Shown here: one piece after another, positions 61,064 through 64,000 of the stretch
How positions within the stretch are numbered: the stretch's first letter is position 1
Layout: each line of letters opens with the position of its first letter
Source: Pseudomonadota bacterium
GTDB lineage: Bacteria > Myxococcota_A > UBA9042 > GCA-2863065
Direction of reading: 5' to 3'
NCBI GenBank assembly: GCA_005776585.1
Contig: SXOX01000257.1
Location: 1-64,000 of the forward strand
DNA: 64,000 bases
Made by a program: the position numbers and the translations under genes
The notes under the pieces: generated by a model
Told to the model about the DNA's origin: nothing
The model's input: the letters and a program-made list of their open reading frames with translations, nothing else
Database searches by the model: none

Positions 61064-61930
61064 CTAGTGCGGGGCCGCCAGATACGGGAAGGTCGTGCCT
61101 TTGGTGTCGGCGTCCGCGTCGATGCCGTCGCCGACGCCCGAGAGACTGCCAACGGCGAGCGCCGAGTAGCTCGCGTCGATGGGATCATAGCTGAGGGCGC
61201 GGCCGCCGCAGTCCGTGTTGACGACGCCAATGAAGTTGGCCTCGACGGCCAGATACACGGTGCACGTCCCACTGGCGGTGTTGACGTTGAGGCGGTCGTC
61301 GGCCATCAGCCCGGCAAGCGTCGCGTATCGGTCGGCGACAACCTCCTTCTTCGCCAGAAGCTGATTGCCGCAAACGGTGTCGAGGCTGTCGAGGATCGCG
61401 AGGTTCTTCGCGAACTCGGCGCCGTAGGCCGCTGCCCACTTCGTCGGGTCGGCGTCCGCGTTGTAGGCGTCCTTGGCCGTTCCCTTTGCGGTCGCGTCCG
61501 GATCGAACGGGTGGTTGAGCGCGGTGTTGATGGCGGGTCGACCAAAGCGGTCGATCTGCGCACCCAGCACCGGCGGCGCCGGCGGTGCCACCGTGGTGTC
61601 AGTCCCCGCGTCGGCCGTGCCGGTCGTGCCGCCGTCCGCGGTTCCAGTCGTCCCCGCGTCGGCCGTGCCGGTCGTCCCGCTGTCCGCAGTCCCCGTCGTG
61701 CCACTGTCCGCAGTCCCCGTCGTCCCGCTGTCCGCAGTGCCCGTCGTCCCGCTGTCCGCGGTACCCGTCGTGCCACTGTCCGCGGTGCCCGTCGTCCCGC
61801 TGTCCGAGGTACCCGTCGTCCCGCTGTCGGTCGCCGGGGTCGTCGTCGCGGTCTCATCCTTCTTGCAGCCGACGATGGCCACGAGGCCGCTTAGCGCGAG
61901 CGCTCCCAAAACCGTGTTGATGCGCTTCAT
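61064..61930 (-). CDS. Lipoprotein carrying the C-terminal part of a DUF4331 domain
   Basis: 288 residues. The signal MKRINTVLGALALSGLVAIVGC has lipobox IVGC. Residues 35-110 are eight-residue repeats DSGTTGTA (nine to ten copies). After APPAPPVLG comes AQIDRFGRPAINTALNHPF, then KDAYNADADPTKWAAAYGAEFAKNLAILDSLD. This matches the part of DUF4331 proteins that normally follows the GVWATT-type strand in one chain. The first half of the domain is in the gene immediately upstream, so one fold seems to be divided between a secreted protein and a lipoprotein. It starts 2 bases after that gene ends. Confidence 0.82.
   Translation of the reverse strand: MKRINTVLGALALSGLVAIVGCKKDETATTTPATDSGTTGTSDSGTTGTADSGTTGTADSGTTGTADSGTTGTADSGTTGTADSGTTGTADAGTTGTADGGTTGTADAGTDTTVAPPAPPVLGAQIDRFGRPAINTALNHPFDPDATAKGTAKDAYNADADPTKWAAAYGAEFAKNLAILDSLDTVCGNQLLAKKEVVADRYATLAGLMADDRLNVNTASGTCTVYLAVEANFIGVVNTDCGGRALSYDPIDASYSALAVGSLSGVGDGIDADADTKGTTFPYLAAPH
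61615..61828. repeat. 24-bp tandem repeats coding for DSGTTGTA
   Basis: About nine near-identical 24-bp units within the lipoprotein gene. They give one DSGTTGTS, six DSGTTGTA and then diverged DAGTTGTA and DGGTTGTA units. Copy number may vary between strains. Confidence 0.85.
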
Positions 61931-61932
61931 GC

Positions 61933-62649
61933 TCAGCCCCCCGCCTTGTTGGTGCTGGCCCAGACGGACAACATGGGTCCGCCCGTCGTGAGGAGCGACT
62001 TGTCGACCTCCAGCACGATCGAAAGCACGTTCTTGCTCGCGAAGAAGTCGGCCGCCGCAGCGGTGCCGCCCTTCGTGCCCTTCAGCATGCCGACGAGGAC
62101 CGACGAGGTCGTCGCGTCCAGCGCCGGGCAGCCGGCCGCGTCGAACTGGAGCCCACCGGCCGCGCCCTTGACGGCCGCGATGGTGTCATTGAAGCCCTCG
62201 AGATTGAAGAAGAACGGGTCGTCGCGGAGGCCTGCGAAGACCTTGACCTTGCCCGAGGTGCTCGACAGTCCGGCCGTCGCGCTGGCGTCGCCCGTCACGT
62301 AGTCGGCCGTGCCGACCCAACAGCTGGCGACCTGCTTGGCGTCGAAGGTGCAGATGATGTTCGTGGGTGCCGCGGCCGTACCGCCGAACTTGTCGTAGCT
62401 CCGCGTGTGAATGACGTACTGGACCTTGTCCGAGAACTTGCTCTCGTTCGCCGCGAACGGGACCACATTGAGCGCGAAGATGACCTTGTTGCCGTCCGGG
62501 CTCATCCACGAGTAGAGGTCGGTGATGTCGGCTGCGGGGTCGTTCGTCGGCGCCGGGCCGTCGATGTGATCGGCCGCCAGTGACCACGTCGAGATGGCTC
62601 CCAGGGCAAGCAGCGCTCCCGCGCCGGCAGCCCACGTCTTGATTCGCAT
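61933..62649 (-). CDS. DUF4331 protein, N-terminal part only
   Basis: 238 residues from ATG 62649, with AAGGAG upstream; the frame is open further upstream without a ribosome site. The signal peptide ends STWSLAADH. It then reads ADHIDGPAPTNDPAADITDLYSWMSPDGNKVIFALNVVPFAA, the classic start of DUF4331 proteins. VFAGLRDDPFFFNLEGFNDT and FFASKNVLSIVLEVDKSLLTTGGPMLSVWASTN also follow that family. It then stops at the point where the usual domain continues with QIDRMGRPAI. The missing part is encoded by the next gene. DUF4331 function is undefined. First gene of a four-gene operon with a strong promoter. Confidence 0.87.
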   Translation of the reverse strand: MRIKTWAAGAGALLALGAISTWSLAADHIDGPAPTNDPAADITDLYSWMSPDGNKVIFALNVVPFAANESKFSDKVQYVIHTRSYDKFGGTAAAPTNIICTFDAKQVASCWVGTADYVTGDASATAGLSSTSGKVKVFAGLRDDPFFFNLEGFNDTIAAVKGAAGGLQFDAAGCPALDATTSSVLVGMLKGTKGGTAAAADFFASKNVLSIVLEVDKSLLTTGGPMLSVWASTNKAGG

Positions 62650-62695
62650 TGCAGGACTCCTTGTGTGTACGCCATCGAAGGTAGGACGGCGGCGG

Positions 62696-62724
62696 ACCAT
62701 AGGGGTCGGGGAGAGCGGAGTCAA
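62696..62724 (-). promoter_or_regulatory. Candidate promoter of the DUF4331 operon
   Basis: Minus strand TTGACT (62719-62724), 17-bp spacer, TATGGT (62696-62701), giving a leader of about 40 bases with AAGGAG before ATG 62649. Confidence 0.5.
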
Positions 62725-62742
62725 GAAGTCGCACGAAAGCAA

Positions 62743-63642
62743 CTACATGAGCGCAGACGCGAGCGCCTCAGCAAACGGGGCGACCTTGCCGGGATCGACC
62801 TGCATCGGCACGAACGGGTCCCAGCGCTCGACCAGCAGATCTCGGCGCACCTCCAGGCAGAGCACACGGCCTGGCGCCTCGCGCGCCCGCTGCGCCCCCA
62901 GGGTCGCCGGATGCAGCGTGTAGCTCGCGTTGTGCGCGACGGAGACGCCCTGCGCGGCGAGGCGCTCGCTGAGCCGCGCGACGACGCACTCCGGAGCCAG
63001 AACCTGCCCGTCCGGCGCGGCCGTGATGAGGTCGACCTCGGGTCGCAGCGGCCACGCAGCCACCATGTCGGGATGCCACGCCGCGTGCAGGCGCTCGACG
63101 ATGTCAGCCTCGATGCGCTCGATGCCCACAGTGCGCGGCGCGTAGGTGTGCGGCGTGAGGCCGAACCCGGCGAGTACCGCCCACAGCGGATCCACCACCG
63201 CGCGGTAGGCAGTGTAAAGGCCCCGGAGCAGCGCGAGGTCGGACGGCTCCGTGATGAAGGGCGGGATCCCGGCGGTGATGCCGCCCTGCCCCAGGGGCCC
63301 TGGCGTTGCCTCGAGCACCCGATTGACGTCGAGGAACGTGCGCGGCAAGCGCGCCCGGACGACGACGACGTGCGCCTCCGGCACGCGTGTCAGGACCTGC
63401 ACGGCGGTCGCCTCGCCAAGCTCCGCAGCGCCGACGTCCGTGTTCACGTAGAAGAAGTGGTCGAGCTCCGCCGGCAGCGCGCCCGAGAGCTGGCGGTGGA
63501 GGCTCCAGAAGTCGTCGGGCTCCGTGGCCCCGTGGGGGACCTCGATGAGCAGCGCGATCGGCGCGTCGGAGGGGCCGTAGTGCGCGACGTCGGCGACCCC
63601 CGGGTGGTGGCTCAGGTGACGGGCAGGAGCAGGTCGATTCAC
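62743..63642 (-). CDS. N-formylglutamate amidohydrolase-like protein
   Basis: 299 residues from GTG 63642; a longer frame overlaps the upstream gene and lacks the promoter register. Early sequence APIALLIEVPHGATEPDDFW matches the PHxG motif region of the FGase family. RARLPRTFLDVNRVLEA holds the conserved R-x-x-x-D-x-N-R motif. Later AHNASYTLHP and LCLEVRRDLLVE provide the remaining His and Glu positions expected of the zinc hydrolase fold. The substrate may be formylglutamate (histidine breakdown) or another N-acyl amino acid; no hut genes are nearby. TTGACG-17-CATCCT ends 6 bases before the GTG. Confidence 0.84.
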   Translation of the reverse strand: MNRPAPARHLSHHPGVADVAHYGPSDAPIALLIEVPHGATEPDDFWSLHRQLSGALPAELDHFFYVNTDVGAAELGEATAVQVLTRVPEAHVVVVRARLPRTFLDVNRVLEATPGPLGQGGITAGIPPFITEPSDLALLRGLYTAYRAVVDPLWAVLAGFGLTPHTYAPRTVGIERIEADIVERLHAAWHPDMVAAWPLRPEVDLITAAPDGQVLAPECVVARLSERLAAQGVSVAHNASYTLHPATLGAQRAREAPGRVLCLEVRRDLLVERWDPFVPMQVDPGKVAPFAEALASALM

Positions 63643-63648
63643 GCCGCG

Positions 63649-63677
63649 AGGATGGTCGGAGGCGCGCTGAGCGTCAA
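63649..63677 (-). promoter_or_regulatory. Candidate leaderless promoter of the amidohydrolase-like gene
   Basis: Minus strand TTGACG (63672-63677), 17-bp spacer, CATCCT (63649-63654), 6 bases before GTG 63642. The -35 overlaps the stop codon of the upstream kinase fragment. Confidence 0.45.
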
Positions 63678-64000
63678 GGCGCAGGCACGTCGGGCCGAAG
63701 GTGACGGGCGAGGCCCGAGCGCAGCAACGTCGCGGCCTGCTCGAAGTCGTAGCGCGTGACGAAGGCGACGAGGTCTTGCGCCTGATCGCCGAGCACGTCG
63801 CGGAGCTCTCCGGCGGCCTGTCGCGCGAGGTCCGCGGCGGCCAGATCGCCATGGGTCAACAGCCCCTCGAGCTGACGCAGCAGTTCGAGACTGGCCGGTT
63901 GCGCGGGCGCCGGTGGCTCCGGGTCGGACGAGGGCGGGACCGGGGAGCGCGGGCGATCGACCCACGCGAGGATGCTCTCGTAGAGCTCCCGTGGTCGGAT
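63674..64000 (-). CDS. C-terminal fragment of a probable hybrid histidine kinase / receiver protein
   Basis: The gene enters from the right edge; 108 residues are visible, open to the edge. The first residues (IRPRELYESILAWV) look like the last helix of a receiver domain, where KPxxxxEL usually precedes it. A Pro-rich linker follows, then LLRQLEGLLTHGDLAAADLARQAAGELRDVLGDQAQDLVAFVTRYDFEQAATLLRSGL. That is the helical HPt-like or auxiliary tail often found at the end of hybrid sensor kinases. No kinase or phospho-acceptor motif is inside the window, so the call rests on this tail. Confidence 0.6.
   Translation of the reverse strand: MRPRELYESILAWVDRPRSPVPPSSDPEPPAPAQPASLELLRQLEGLLTHGDLAAADLARQAAGELRDVLGDQAQDLVAFVTRYDFEQAATLLRSGLARHLRPDVPAP

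Overview
The window reads as one contiguous, very gene-dense chromosomal segment of a GC-rich Gram-negative bacterium, most likely a member of the Myxococcota. The evidence is two secreted proteins ending in MYXO-CTERM-type tails (Gly-Cys, one hydrophobic helix, Arg cluster), MopE-type Cys/Asp metal-binding repeats, a Hanks-type Ser/Thr kinase with a membrane segment and PEGA-like tail, an MXAN_5187-type protein, a BY-kinase, and about fifteen lipoproteins with low-complexity Asp/Thr/Gly/Ala linkers. No phage, plasmid, rRNA, tRNA or CRISPR signal was seen. I cannot name a genus from the sequence.

Layout. 1-2.4 kb: the end of lon, then two coupled lipoprotein genes, one a zinc metalloprotease. 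2.4-13.3 kb: a membrane protein, a CARDB/MopE MYXO-CTERM protein beside a Ser/Thr kinase, an MXAN_5187-type protein and a 1321-residue Cys-rich lipoprotein. 13.7-16.5 kb: HAD hydrolase, PilZ-like protein, VTT-type membrane protein, GtrA protein. 16.5-19.9 kb: a tightly coupled operon (TPR lipoprotein, tiny Cys-rich lipoprotein, RNase Z-like hydrolase) divergent from hemG. 19.9-23.8 kb: an operon of porin, PP2C phosphatase fused to a cNMP-binding domain, and a LamG/DUF1080-like lipoprotein. 24-27.3 kb: two coupled genes with degenerate receiver and J-domain features, then an alpha/beta hydrolase. 27.3-32.4 kb: a depolymerase-like esterase, a YdeP-type molybdopterin oxidoreductase with a small lipoprotein, and a ChaN-like lipoprotein. 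32.4-40.5 kb: a giant IPT/TIG lipoprotein with a small partner, a Wzc-type BY-kinase and a SUMF1-type lipoprotein. 40.8-46.6 kb: CorA, a barrel-like lipoprotein, a PaaZ/BoxD-type aldehyde dehydrogenase, PPK2, a Cys-rich lipoprotein and an unknown protein. 46.6-49.3 kb: an Rpn-like protein with repeats, then a gene-poor stretch. 49.3-52.8 kb: hupE, lysC, an SRPBCC protein and a fatty-acid desaturase. 52.8-57.8 kb: asnB, a GT39-like transferase and a B12-type radical SAM enzyme. 57.9-62.6 kb: a DUF4331 protein split over two genes, a TPR protein and a MYXO-CTERM protein. 62.7-64 kb: an N-formylglutamate amidohydrolase-like protein and the tail of a probable hybrid histidine kinase.

The most general signal is in the promoters. 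Many genes without a Shine-Dalgarno sequence have a -10-like hexamer TAnnnT (often TGCTAnnnT) ending 5-8 bases, usually exactly 6, before the start codon. Several also have a good -35 (TTGACC, TTGCCA, TTGACG) at 16-18 bp spacing. This predicts many leaderless mRNAs, while genes with AGGAGG-type ribosome binding sites have the same promoter motif 25-60 bases further upstream. The pattern also settles several start codons.

Functionally the window mixes housekeeping genes (lon, hemG, lysC, asnB, corA, ppk2) with envelope and surface biology (lipoproteins, BY-kinase, GtrA, GT39, porin) and signalling (Ser/Thr kinase, PP2C, PilZ-like, hybrid kinase). The least familiar loci are the split DUF4331 operon, the pseudo-receiver/J-domain pair, and the asnB-GT39-radical SAM cluster.
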